From a virus, in IMG/VR virus record IMGVR_UViG_3300042900_000515, positions 1 through 29,252 of that record: a stretch of 29,252 nucleotides of DNA. One strand, 5' to 3'. Positions 23,159-29,252 of this stretch are shown here, in pieces. The translations under genes and the position numbers were made by a program. The first letter of the stretch is position 1; each line of letters opens with the position of its first letter. Below the pieces are notes generated by a model that was not told where the DNA came from, made no database searches, and worked only from the letters and a program-made list of their open reading frames with translations.

Positions 23159-23368
23159 ATGGAAGAAAAGTATTTTATCGCAAAAGTTACCTTGGACTCA
23201 GTTGATGAGGCATCAGGTAAGATTAAAAAATTAAGAGAAGAAAAATTAGTAAGTGGTTACAACCCTACTGATGTTGAGGCGAAAGTTACCAAAGTTTTTG
23301 AACATTATACAATGGAGTGGAGAATTACCGCTATTGTAGAAAGTAAAATTGATGAAGTAATTGAGTAG
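23159..23368 (+). CDS. DUF4494-like small protein, 69 aa
   Basis: The protein starts YFIAKVTLDSVDEASGKIKK (residues 5-24), continues EEKLVSGYNPTDVEAKVTKV, and ends in a strand-rich MEWRITAIVESKIDEVIE. This resembles the Bacteroidota family DUF4494 ('WFecKV.y.k..e.Gk.kkv.e.YLVdA.sfteAEari'), whose role is unknown, though the match is by eye and loose. The gene lies 14 nt after the protease gene and just before a strong terminator, so it closes that unit. In T4 no equivalent lies here. It stops at TAG. Confidence 0.55.
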   Translation: MEEKYFIAKVTLDSVDEASGKIKKLREEKLVSGYNPTDVEAKVTKVFEHYTMEWRITAIVESKIDEVIE

Positions 23369-23390
23369 TTAAATTTTTAATTATTAAGTA

Positions 23391-23417
23391 AAAGAGGACA
23401 TATAGTCCTCTTTTTTT
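23391..23417 (+). terminator. Rho-independent terminator after the protease unit
   Basis: AAAGAGGAC (23391-23399) pairs perfectly with GTCCTCTTT (23405-23413) across the loop ATATA, and the T-run extends to 23417. It separates the protease/DUF4494 unit from the scaffold/capsid unit, which has its own candidate promoters at 23439 and 23505. Confidence 0.85.
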
Positions 23418-23438
23418 ATGCTTTTTATTTTTTGGAGA

Positions 23439-23446
23439 TATTTATC
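23439..23446 (+). promoter_or_regulatory. TATTTATC element, upstream of two ahead of scaffold
   Basis: Sits in ggagatatttatcaatg, 22 nt after the terminator and 66 bp before a second copy in nearly the same setting (aggagatatttatatat). A pair of promoters would fit the high expression needed for scaffold and capsid. Confidence 0.4.
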
Positions 23447-23504
23447 AATGTATAAAAACCTAACTCAATTTAAGTAAATTTTAAACTTTTTTTGAATTAG
23501 GAGA

Positions 23505-23512
23505 TATTTATA
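23505..23512 (+). promoter_or_regulatory. TATTTATA element, downstream of two ahead of scaffold
   Basis: Exact copy 23 nt before the scaffold ATG, with an A-rich leader between. This is the best placed of the elements for a conventional -10 box. Confidence 0.5.
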
Positions 23513-23535
23513 TATTAAAATAACAACAAAACGAA

Positions 23536-25047
23536 ATGGCAAAAGAAAAATCTTTAGTTGAAGAGGCTATCATCCAAATGAAAAACTTGGAAGAAGCGGT
23601 AGCTGAAAATGCAAAAGGAATACTTGCTTCTACAATGAAACAAGAAATCAAAGACCTAGTAAAAGAATCTCTAACTGAACAAGACGAGATTAACCCTGAT
23701 GACGTTGAAGTGGATGAACCTATGGGTTCTGATGATATTGCCGATATTGATATGGGTGATGATTCAGATGAAGAAGGTGATGAAATGGATACTGATGATA
23801 CTGATGACGAAGAAGATATGGACTTTGGTGACGAAGAAGATATGGACGACGAGGAAGACACTATTGACTTAACTGACGCAGACGATGAAGAAGTACTTAG
23901 AGTATTTCAACTTATGGGTCCGGATGACAACATTGTCGTAACAAAAGACGACAAAGGAAACACTCACCTTAAAGATGAGGAAACCGGTAAAGAGTATATG
24001 ATTGTTGGTGAAAGTGAAGAAGAAGAATTTGAAATGTCTGAAGAATGGGACGAAGAACTTGAAGAAGATGAGATGGGTGACGAATCTATTGAATCAATCG
24101 TTGAGAGAATGTTCGGTTCTGATGATGAAGACGAAGACGAAGTGGAATTTGATTTTGAAGAGTTTGACGAATCTGATGATATGGACGATGAAGAAATCGT
24201 TTATGAAATCGAAATGGATGAAGAAGACGAAGAAGAATTAGGTGAAGAAGAAATGGATGATGAATCTATTACTGAAGCTAAAATGTCTATCAAACCAAAA
24301 GGTGTTGGGATGGGTAATCAATCAAAATTTAAATTTAACAAATCACCTAATCAAGGAACAGGATTTAAAACTAAAATGAAAGAGGCTCCAAAATCTGTAG
24401 GAACAGGTAAAGCGAAATTCGAGTATAAAGAAGGTGAAAATTCAGGAACTAAATTAGGAACAAACAAAGTTGTTAAGAAAACTGAAACAAAAGAAGGTTC
24501 AACTAGAAAACCAATGGTTAAAAAAGTTGAAGGTAAAAAAGAAGAGACAAAAGAGGCTGTAAGAACTTTAGGTTCAGGGTCTAACTTTAGAAAAGGTGGT
24601 TTACCAAAACCAAGAGCTCATTCAAGTTTTAATACTGCTATCAAAGAAAGTAACACTAATTCAGAGTTACAAGTTCTTAGAGAAAAAAACGAAGAATACA
24701 GAAAAGCACTTAATGTTTTCAGAAGTAAATTAAACGAGGTTGCAATCTTCAATTCAAACTTGGCTTACGCTACACGTTTGTTCACTGAACATTCAACATC
24801 AAAACAAGAAAAAATTAACATTTTAAGAAGATTTGATGGTGTTGAAACTATCAAAGAATCTAAAAATCTATATCAGGTCGTTAAAAATGAATTATCCTCA
24901 GGAACTAAAACTCAAACTATGAACGAGTCAATTGAAAGAACAATCGCAAAATCACCTTCTACAGGAGCGGTTAACTTACTTGAATCAAAAACATATGAGA
25001 ATCCACAGTTCTTAAGAATGAAAGATTTAATGGCAAAAATAAAATAA
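23536..25047 (+). CDS. 22: Prohead core scaffold protein (gp22-like)
   Basis: 503 aa, lying between protease and capsid genes exactly as gp22 does in T4 (269 aa). Residues 1-48 are helical (EEAIIQMKNLEEAVAENAKG). Residues about 50-245 are extremely acidic (runs such as DDSDEEGDEMDTDDTDDEED). From 248 the chain becomes Lys-rich and basic to about 370. A helical C-terminal domain (about 375-503) includes LQVLREKNEEYRKALNVFRS and LAYATRLFTEHSTSKQEKIN, the part most like conserved gp22-type scaffold domains. SITE|AKMS at 244-251 fits the gp21 cleavage rule [IL]-x-E|[AGS] and lies at the acidic-to-basic switch. It is about twice the T4 length. Function is inferred from order, composition and C-terminal resemblance. 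Confidence 0.8.
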   Translation: MAKEKSLVEEAIIQMKNLEEAVAENAKGILASTMKQEIKDLVKESLTEQDEINPDDVEVDEPMGSDDIADIDMGDDSDEEGDEMDTDDTDDEEDMDFGDEEDMDDEEDTIDLTDADDEEVLRVFQLMGPDDNIVVTKDDKGNTHLKDEETGKEYMIVGESEEEEFEMSEEWDEELEEDEMGDESIESIVERMFGSDDEDEDEVEFDFEEFDESDDMDDEEIVYEIEMDEEDEEELGEEEMDDESITEAKMSIKPKGVGMGNQSKFKFNKSPNQGTGFKTKMKEAPKSVGTGKAKFEYKEGENSGTKLGTNKVVKKTETKEGSTRKPMVKKVEGKKEETKEAVRTLGSGSNFRKGGLPKPRAHSSFNTAIKESNTNSELQVLREKNEEYRKALNVFRSKLNEVAIFNSNLAYATRLFTEHSTSKQEKINILRRFDGVETIKESKNLYQVVKNELSSGTKTQTMNESIERTIAKSPSTGAVNLLESKTYENPQFLRMKDLMAKIK

Positions 25048-25079
25048 AAATAAATTAAAATTAATAAAAACCAAAAAAA

Positions 25080-26951
25080 ATGGGAGCATTATTAGAATCA
25101 GGATTAGTTGGTAACATCGGGTTAAAACACCTTAAAGTTATCAAAGAAGACACAATCAACAAATGGGATAAATTAGGATTCCTAGAAGGTCTTAAAGGAC
25201 ACATGAGAGAAAACGTAGCTCAGTTATATGAGAACCAAGCGTCTTTCTTAATAAACGAAGCTACAGGTGAAGGTTCAAACGGTTCATTCGAAACGGTTGT
25301 ATTCCCTATCGTAAGAAGAGTATTCTCTAAATTACTTGCGAATGAAATCGTATCAGTACAAGCTATGAACTTACCAATCGGTAAATTGTTCTTCTTCGTA
25401 CCTAAAATTCAAGGTTACCAATCAGGTCAAGAAACTATCTTAGGAACTCAATTAGGTGGTGGTACTCACTACGGACCAATTGGTGCGGCTGATGGACAAA
25501 CTGCGGCTGATGGTCAATCAGGAGCTGGTTACACAGGAGCAAACGCATTCAAGAAAAATCTTTATGATTTATTCTATGAAGGAAACGAAGGTCAATTAGA
25601 CCCTCCAGGATTGTTTGACTACTCTAAAGGACAATGGTCGGCAGTTACTAAACCAACAACAGTTATGGTTTGGTCAAATGGTAGTTTAGTTGTTGCTGAC
25701 GCAACTGCATTAGCTAACCAATTCAATGGAAAAAACATTAGAAAAGTAATCGTAGCATTATCAGGATTCACAACTGCTGGTACAGGTAAATTAATCGGAC
25801 CAGACGGTAATGAAGTTGATACTGAAACTTTCTTATCTGATTTAAGAATCTACAGTGATTCTACAACTGCATGGACTTCAACAACATCACCTTGTAGTGT
25901 TGTAAGTGGGTCTACCGGAATAAACTCATTATTGTTTAGAGTTGTTACTCAACAATATGGTGAAGGTATCGTTTCAGGATTAAACGGAAGAGGAACTACA
26001 TCATTTGCAACTACAGGTAATAACGGTACTTACAATGATACTTGTTCTCCTGCAGGAATCATCTACTTAGAAGTTGATTTATCTTGTCCAACTTGTCCTT
26101 CTTGTGGTGACACATTAGACGGTTATACAGGAACAACTATCGGAGTATTACCATCAACTGGGTTTACTGCTGTTTACAGACGTTACGCTGATATGGAATT
26201 TGAAGATAAAATCGGTGAGGTTTCTTTCGAATTAGATTCAGTTACTGTATCTGTTACAGAAAGAAAATTAAGAGCACAATGGTCTCCTGAGTTAGCTCAA
26301 GACGTTGCAGCTTTCCACAACATCGATGCTGAGGCTGAATTAACAGCTTTATTATCTGAACAAGTTGCGGCTGAAATCGACCGTGAAATCTTAAGAGATT
26401 TACGTAAAGGTGCGGCATGGAACTTACGTTGGGATTACAATGGTTGGAGAAGAATCTCTTCAACAACAAACTATACACAAAAAGATTGGAACCAAACTTT
26501 GATTACTGCAATTAACCAATTGTCAGCACAAATCCACAAATCTACTTTAAGAGGTGGAGCTAACTGGATTGTAGTATCTTCTGAGGTTTCAGCGATTATG
26601 GATGACTTAGAATACTTCCACGTATCTAATGCTTCACCTGAACAAGACCAATATAATATGGGTATTGAAAGAGTTGGAACATTAGCAGGACGTTACCAAG
26701 TATATCGTGACCCTTACTTCCCAGCTAACCAAGTGTTAATTGGACACAAAGGAACATCGTTACTTGATACAGGATACATCTACGCTCCGTATGTACCATT
26801 ACAATTAACACCTACAATGTACAACCCATTCAACTTTACACCGATTAAAGGTATAATGACTCGTTACGCGAAAAAGATGGTGAATAATAGATTTTACGGC
26901 AGAATTACTGTAGATGGTGTTAGAACATTCGATTTAAGAGAATTGAGATAA
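25080..26951 (+). CDS. 23: Major capsid protein (gp23-like)
   Basis: 623 aa (T4 gp23 is 521). It builds the hexamers of the head. T4-type landmarks are an N-terminal region with LYENQASFLINEATGEGS (50-67, cut site predicted after Glu60), then FPIVRRVFSKLLANEIVSVQ and AMNLPIGKLFFFVPKI. The central HK97-type core has VTERKLRAQWSPELAQDVAA, HNIDAEAELTALLSEQVAAE and IDREILRDLRKGAAWNLRW. The C-terminal part includes FHVSNASPEQDQYNMGIERV, GRYQVYRDPYF and GIMTRYAKKMVNNRFYGRIT. A Ser/Thr/Gly-rich insertion of roughly 100-150 residues (about 200-350) contains CPTCPSC (336-342). It is followed by a strong terminator. Confidence 0.95.
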   Translation: MGALLESGLVGNIGLKHLKVIKEDTINKWDKLGFLEGLKGHMRENVAQLYENQASFLINEATGEGSNGSFETVVFPIVRRVFSKLLANEIVSVQAMNLPIGKLFFFVPKIQGYQSGQETILGTQLGGGTHYGPIGAADGQTAADGQSGAGYTGANAFKKNLYDLFYEGNEGQLDPPGLFDYSKGQWSAVTKPTTVMVWSNGSLVVADATALANQFNGKNIRKVIVALSGFTTAGTGKLIGPDGNEVDTETFLSDLRIYSDSTTAWTSTTSPCSVVSGSTGINSLLFRVVTQQYGEGIVSGLNGRGTTSFATTGNNGTYNDTCSPAGIIYLEVDLSCPTCPSCGDTLDGYTGTTIGVLPSTGFTAVYRRYADMEFEDKIGEVSFELDSVTVSVTERKLRAQWSPELAQDVAAFHNIDAEAELTALLSEQVAAEIDREILRDLRKGAAWNLRWDYNGWRRISSTTNYTQKDWNQTLITAINQLSAQIHKSTLRGGANWIVVSSEVSAIMDDLEYFHVSNASPEQDQYNMGIERVGTLAGRYQVYRDPYFPANQVLIGHKGTSLLDTGYIYAPYVPLQLTPTMYNPFNFTPIKGIMTRYAKKMVNNRFYGRITVDGVRTFDLRELR

Positions 26952-26973
26952 TCAAAATCTTAAAATATTTAAC

Positions 26974-27001
26974 AAAAAGGGACTATATGTCCCTTTTTTT
27001 T
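26974..27001 (+). terminator. Rho-independent terminator after the capsid gene
   Basis: AAAAAGGGAC (26974-26983) pairs with GTCCCTTTTT (26989-26998) across TATAT, and the T-run continues to 27001. It lies 22 nt after the capsid stop codon and ends the scaffold/capsid unit. Confidence 0.85.
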
Positions 27002-27004
27002 ATG

Positions 27005-27012
27005 TATATTTG
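27005..27012 (+). promoter_or_regulatory. TATATTTG, possible host-type -7 box for the HNH gene
   Basis: Matches TAnnTTTG, 34 nt upstream of the HNH ATG, but no TTG is found at the expected 19-20 nt upstream, where the terminator lies. It is only a weak candidate for host-driven expression of the endonuclease gene. Confidence 0.25.
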
Positions 27013-27034
27013 TAAACAATCAAGTTTATGGTTG

Positions 27035-27042
27035 TATTTATA
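27035..27042 (+). promoter_or_regulatory. TATTTATA element
   Basis: Exact copy that ends only 4 nt before the HNH ATG at 27047, the same tight spacing as ahead of the gene at 1022. Confidence 0.35.
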
Positions 27043-27046
27043 ATAT

Positions 27047-27727
27047 ATGAAGAAAATACTATTAGAAAAATCAGTTGTTGATGAAATTTTGAGATTATAT
27101 AATGATGAGATGTTAGGCTCTCCATCTATATCTGAAAAATTAAATATTAACAAACAAGTTGTGTTACGAACATTAAAAGAAAATGGTGCTATTGTCGGTA
27201 TCTCCGGTAGAAAATATAAGGGTGGGAAATCTGAATCAGATAAACGACATTATCTTAAAAATAGAGAAAAACGATTACAATATTTTTCTGATTGGCAAAA
27301 AGATAATAGAGACCGTCTAAATGATTACCATCAAAAATGGAGAGAAAAAAATATTGATAAACATAGAGAATATAAACGTAAGTATGAAAAACATCGTAAA
27401 GATACTGACCCCCTCTATAAACTAATCACCAATTTCAGAACTGCAATATGGACAGTATTAAAAGAAAGTAATGTAGACAAATATGGACATTACTTTGATG
27501 TTCTACAATATAGTCCGGAGGAATTGATTAATCATTTAGAAAAACAATTTAAGGATGATATGACGTGGGATAACTATGGAATTTGGCACGTGGACCATAA
27601 ACTACCAATTACATCTTTTGATATACAAGAGATGGGTGACGAGGAATTTATGAGATGTTGGTGTTTGGATAACCTTCAACCAATGTGGGGTGAGGAGAAT
27701 ATTCGTAAATCAAATAAAGTTTTTTAA
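27047..27727 (+). CDS. HNH homing endonuclease (free-standing)
   Basis: 226 aa. Residues 1-45 look like a helix-turn-helix (DEILRLYNDEMLGSPSISEK, then LNINKQVVLRTLKENG) for DNA binding. Residues 60-125 are Lys/Arg/Asp-rich and helical (a likely DNA-tracking linker). The HNH module is C-terminal: GIWHVDHKLPITSF with His181, Asp183 and His184, then CWCLDNLQPMWGEENIRKSN with Asn in DNLQP and in the ENIRKSNK end. This is the usual His-x-Asp-His ... NLQP.w ... N..K pattern of phage HNH nucleases. It stands alone just after the capsid gene, like free-standing homing endonucleases of T4 relatives that exploit conserved structural genes. The module looks intact. Confidence 0.88.
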   Translation: MKKILLEKSVVDEILRLYNDEMLGSPSISEKLNINKQVVLRTLKENGAIVGISGRKYKGGKSESDKRHYLKNREKRLQYFSDWQKDNRDRLNDYHQKWREKNIDKHREYKRKYEKHRKDTDPLYKLITNFRTAIWTVLKESNVDKYGHYFDVLQYSPEELINHLEKQFKDDMTWDNYGIWHVDHKLPITSFDIQEMGDEEFMRCWCLDNLQPMWGEENIRKSNKVF

Positions 27728-27736
27728 ATACTGAGG

Positions 27737-27744
27737 TATTTATA
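27737..27744 (+). promoter_or_regulatory. TATTTATA element
   Basis: Exact copy 13 nt before the ATG at 27758, in a 30-nt gap after the HNH stop codon. Confidence 0.45.
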
Positions 27745-27757
27745 TAAAAAGAAAAAT

Positions 27758-28900
27758 ATGAACAATTTATTTGAGATATCGAGTGAGGAAAGAAGTAGAA
27801 TATTAAATCTTCACGAGAGTGCAACAAAACGACAATATTTAACGTTAGAACAGGTTGTTCAACCCCAATATCATTCGACAACTACATCAAAATCGACTAA
27901 CACTACTTTTCCGGTTCAAAATGTTGGTGATAAATTTGCTTATGGTCAGGTTGATTCTCCAAATGTTAAGTCAAAAATAATTTCATTAAAACCTCAAATT
28001 GATAAATTTATCAAGGATGATGGTGGTAAAAATTTTGTTATAACTATTACTGCAGGGGAATCTAATGTTACGAATCCAAAAGGATTTGAAGAAAAGGGTA
28101 GTTTAGCATTGGCGAGAGCTAATTCTGTGAAAGGGTATTTTGAAGAAGTATTTCAAGATTTAATTAAAAATGGTGTTTTAACTATTAAAGTTCCTACAGA
28201 TGTTAGTCAAGTATCTTTAGGTAAAACACCATATGATAAGACTAAAGGTGATAATAAAAATCCTGATAAGATTAAATTATATAGTGGTGAGCAATTTGTA
28301 AACTTTACTATCACAGGTAGTGGTTCAAAGTGTAATTTTGTTTTAGATGTTGAAGCTGGTCAAGGGGACCCTAATTTAGATTATGTAACAACTGATGAGA
28401 TTTTAGAAGGTAAAGGGGAAGTTACATTTACTCCGGGACAGATTCCGGATAGATTGGTTATTATGGATAGTCAGGGTAAAATAGAAACGGACACAGGGTA
28501 TATTACGGGTGACGTTAGTAAATACCCGGATTGGAAATATACTCCACTATATGTTTATCTTTTAACTTTGGTAAGTCAAACTAACCCGGTTGCGGTTTCA
28601 GGTAGTGAAATATTAACGATAACAGTTACAGATTATGCTGATTTGGTTAAACAATTATTGAATGACCCCAATTCACGTAGTTATCAAAAAATGGGTAGTG
28701 AGATAGAACCGGGGTTAAAAGCTATGGCGGGTATGATTAAAAAAGGGCGAACAGAGTTTGTTATTTATAAATTATCGAATGCGGGAACCACAGTTCAATT
28801 TGATTCACCAAATAATGATAAAAAAATCAAAGTATATTCACCTATTGGAACCGGAACAATTAAAACAGGTTACGGGTTAGTAGGTCGTTGTATTAATTAA
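27758..28900 (+). CDS. OmpA-like-domain protein, possible peptidoglycan-binding virion protein
   Basis: 380 aa without signal peptide. The N-terminus NNLFEISSEERSRILNLHES and then ATKRQYL resembles a short leader motif that I recall from other large Bacteroidota phage proteins (from memory, unchecked). Residues about 55-200 look like an OmpA-type domain: FVITITAGESNV near 93 is followed by GSLALARANSVKGYFEEVFQ, where Ala119-Arg120-Ala121 matches the 'RA..V' helix of the family that binds the peptidoglycan stem peptide. The following part (about 200-380) is beta-rich and unrecognised. Being unsecreted and in a late region, it may be a virion part that contacts cell wall, but an internal role is possible. 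Its end overlaps the antisense secreted-protein gene by 8 nt. Confidence 0.6.
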   Translation: MNNLFEISSEERSRILNLHESATKRQYLTLEQVVQPQYHSTTTSKSTNTTFPVQNVGDKFAYGQVDSPNVKSKIISLKPQIDKFIKDDGGKNFVITITAGESNVTNPKGFEEKGSLALARANSVKGYFEEVFQDLIKNGVLTIKVPTDVSQVSLGKTPYDKTKGDNKNPDKIKLYSGEQFVNFTITGSGSKCNFVLDVEAGQGDPNLDYVTTDEILEGKGEVTFTPGQIPDRLVIMDSQGKIETDTGYITGDVSKYPDWKYTPLYVYLLTLVSQTNPVAVSGSEILTITVTDYADLVKQLLNDPNSRSYQKMGSEIEPGLKAMAGMIKKGRTEFVIYKLSNAGTTVQFDSPNNDKKIKVYSPIGTGTIKTGYGLVGRCIN

Positions 28901-29141
28901 TTCGTTTTGAACTAATTAACTCATAAGTTAATTTATTATCTTTTGCGTAGGCAATATAGGTTTTGATAGTATCGTTTTTAGTAATTTTCATTATAGAAAA
29001 AACTTTTTTGTTATAAACTTTAGATAACGAATCCATCAAGACGTTGGCATCTTTGTCAATGTCTTTTGTTTTTGGTTTAACTTGAGCCACAGAGGTTAAT
29101 GTTCCGATAAGTAATAACGATAATAAGAATAACTTTTTCAT
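28893..29141 (-). CDS. Small secreted protein, 82 aa
   Basis: Starts MKKLFLLSLLLIGTLTSVAQ, a clear type I signal peptide with likely cleavage after Ala19. The mature part of about 63 residues is Lys/Asp-rich (VKPKTKDIDKDANVLMDSLS) and then strand-forming (KVFSIMKITKNDTIKTYIAY). There is no lipobox Cys, so it is periplasmic or exported. The family is unknown. It has a well-formed host-type promoter and is on the strand opposite the late genes, so early or constitutive expression is likely. Roles such as superinfection exclusion or envelope modification are possible but only guessed from location. The 3' end overlaps the converging gene by 8 nt. Confidence 0.75.
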   Translation of the reverse strand: MKKLFLLSLLLIGTLTSVAQVKPKTKDIDKDANVLMDSLSKVYNKKVFSIMKITKNDTIKTYIAYAKDNKLTYELISSKRIN

Positions 29142-29161
29142 AGTGTTTGTGTTTTGTTTGA

Positions 29162-29191
29162 CAAATATAAATATAATATTTTAACTGCCAA
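29162..29191 (-). promoter_or_regulatory. Host-type (Bacteroidota) promoter for the secreted-protein gene
   Basis: Minus-strand TATATTTG (29169-29162) fits TAnnTTTG, with TTG (29191-29189) exactly 19 nt upstream. Transcription would start near 29155, about 14 nt before the ATG at 29141. The region also holds TATTTATA on the minus strand (29173-29166), overlapping the -7 box. Confidence 0.6.
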
Positions 29192-29204
29192 AATTTTTAT
29201 ATAA

Positions 29205-29236
29205 AAAAAGACGTTATTCTACGTCTTTTTCTTTTT
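29205..29236. terminator. Bidirectional Rho-independent terminator
   Basis: AAAAAGACGT (29205-29214) pairs with ACGTCTTTTT (29221-29230) across TATTCT. T-runs follow on the plus strand (to about 29237 with one C) and on the minus strand (29209-29203). It could end plus-strand transcripts from the OmpA-like gene and minus-strand ones entering from the right edge. Confidence 0.75.
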
Positions 29237-29252
29237 TGGCGGTTACTCTAAT

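Noticed and set aside
1-29252. Transfer RNA genes, insertion sequences or attachment sites
   Set aside because: Intergenic gaps are mostly under 170 bp, none shows a cloverleaf with a CCA end or a transposase remnant, and no long repeat suggests an att site.

Overview
This window is part of the genome of an AT-rich, T4-like tailed phage (a myovirus head module). The host was most likely a member of the Bacteroidota, probably Flavobacteria-like. The phage assignment rests on a contiguous head-morphogenesis set that follows T4 logic: large terminase (gp17-like), portal (gp20-like), prohead protease (gp21-like), acidic core/scaffold (gp22-like) and major capsid protein (gp23-like). The host assignment rests on several independent signs. 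Almost no gene has a Shine-Dalgarno (SD) sequence. Two minus-strand genes have promoters of the form TTG-N19-TAnnTTTG, the Bacteroidota sigma-factor pattern. A small ribosomal protein bS21 has Bacteroidota character, there is a DUF4494-like protein, and a small exported protein has a Bacteroidota-style signal peptide. No plasmid, insertion sequence, tRNA or CRISPR feature was seen.

Layout. 1-338 (minus): 5' end of a ClpB/ClpC-type AAA+ ATPase gene running off the left edge. 451-5960 (plus): small and medium genes of mostly unknown function, including a KTSC-domain protein, a nucleotidyltransferase-fold protein, and several acidic or low-complexity proteins that may be virion or core proteins. 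5982-7751: large terminase. 7772-18949: five tightly packed genes for fibre or adhesin-like proteins. They are modular, built from a shared ~65-residue N-terminal domain, long Thr-Pro-rich linkers, a PKD-like DWGDG domain, 11 to 20 BspA/DUF285 repeats, a beta-propeller-like region, Fn3-like domains and, in the last gene, a C-terminal Hint (intein-like) domain. 19014-26951: portal, unknown gene, antisense bS21, unknown gene, protease, DUF4494-like protein, scaffold and capsid. 27047-29141: HNH endonuclease, OmpA-like protein and a small secreted protein on the minus strand.

How the parts may work together. The plus-strand genes look like late genes. Most transcription-unit starts carry an 8-bp TATTTATA-type element, which resembles the T4 late promoter TATAAATA but is not the same. 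The minus-strand genes (Clp, secreted protein, perhaps bS21) instead have host-type promoters and may be expressed by the unmodified host polymerase. Rho-independent terminators follow the protease/DUF4494 and capsid units.

The most interesting points are three. (i) A phage bS21 gene is the only gene here with a consensus AGGAGG SD outside coding sequence, and that SD is ideally spaced to an ATG-TAG start-stop codon pair 9 nt ahead of the real start. In Bacteroidota, bS21 is tied to anti-SD masking, so this could be a translation-control device. (ii) A fibre-like protein ends in a Hint domain with almost no C-extein. (iii) A tandem array of BspA-repeat fibre genes looks poised for recombination. 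All functional statements come from motif recognition by eye; no database search was run.
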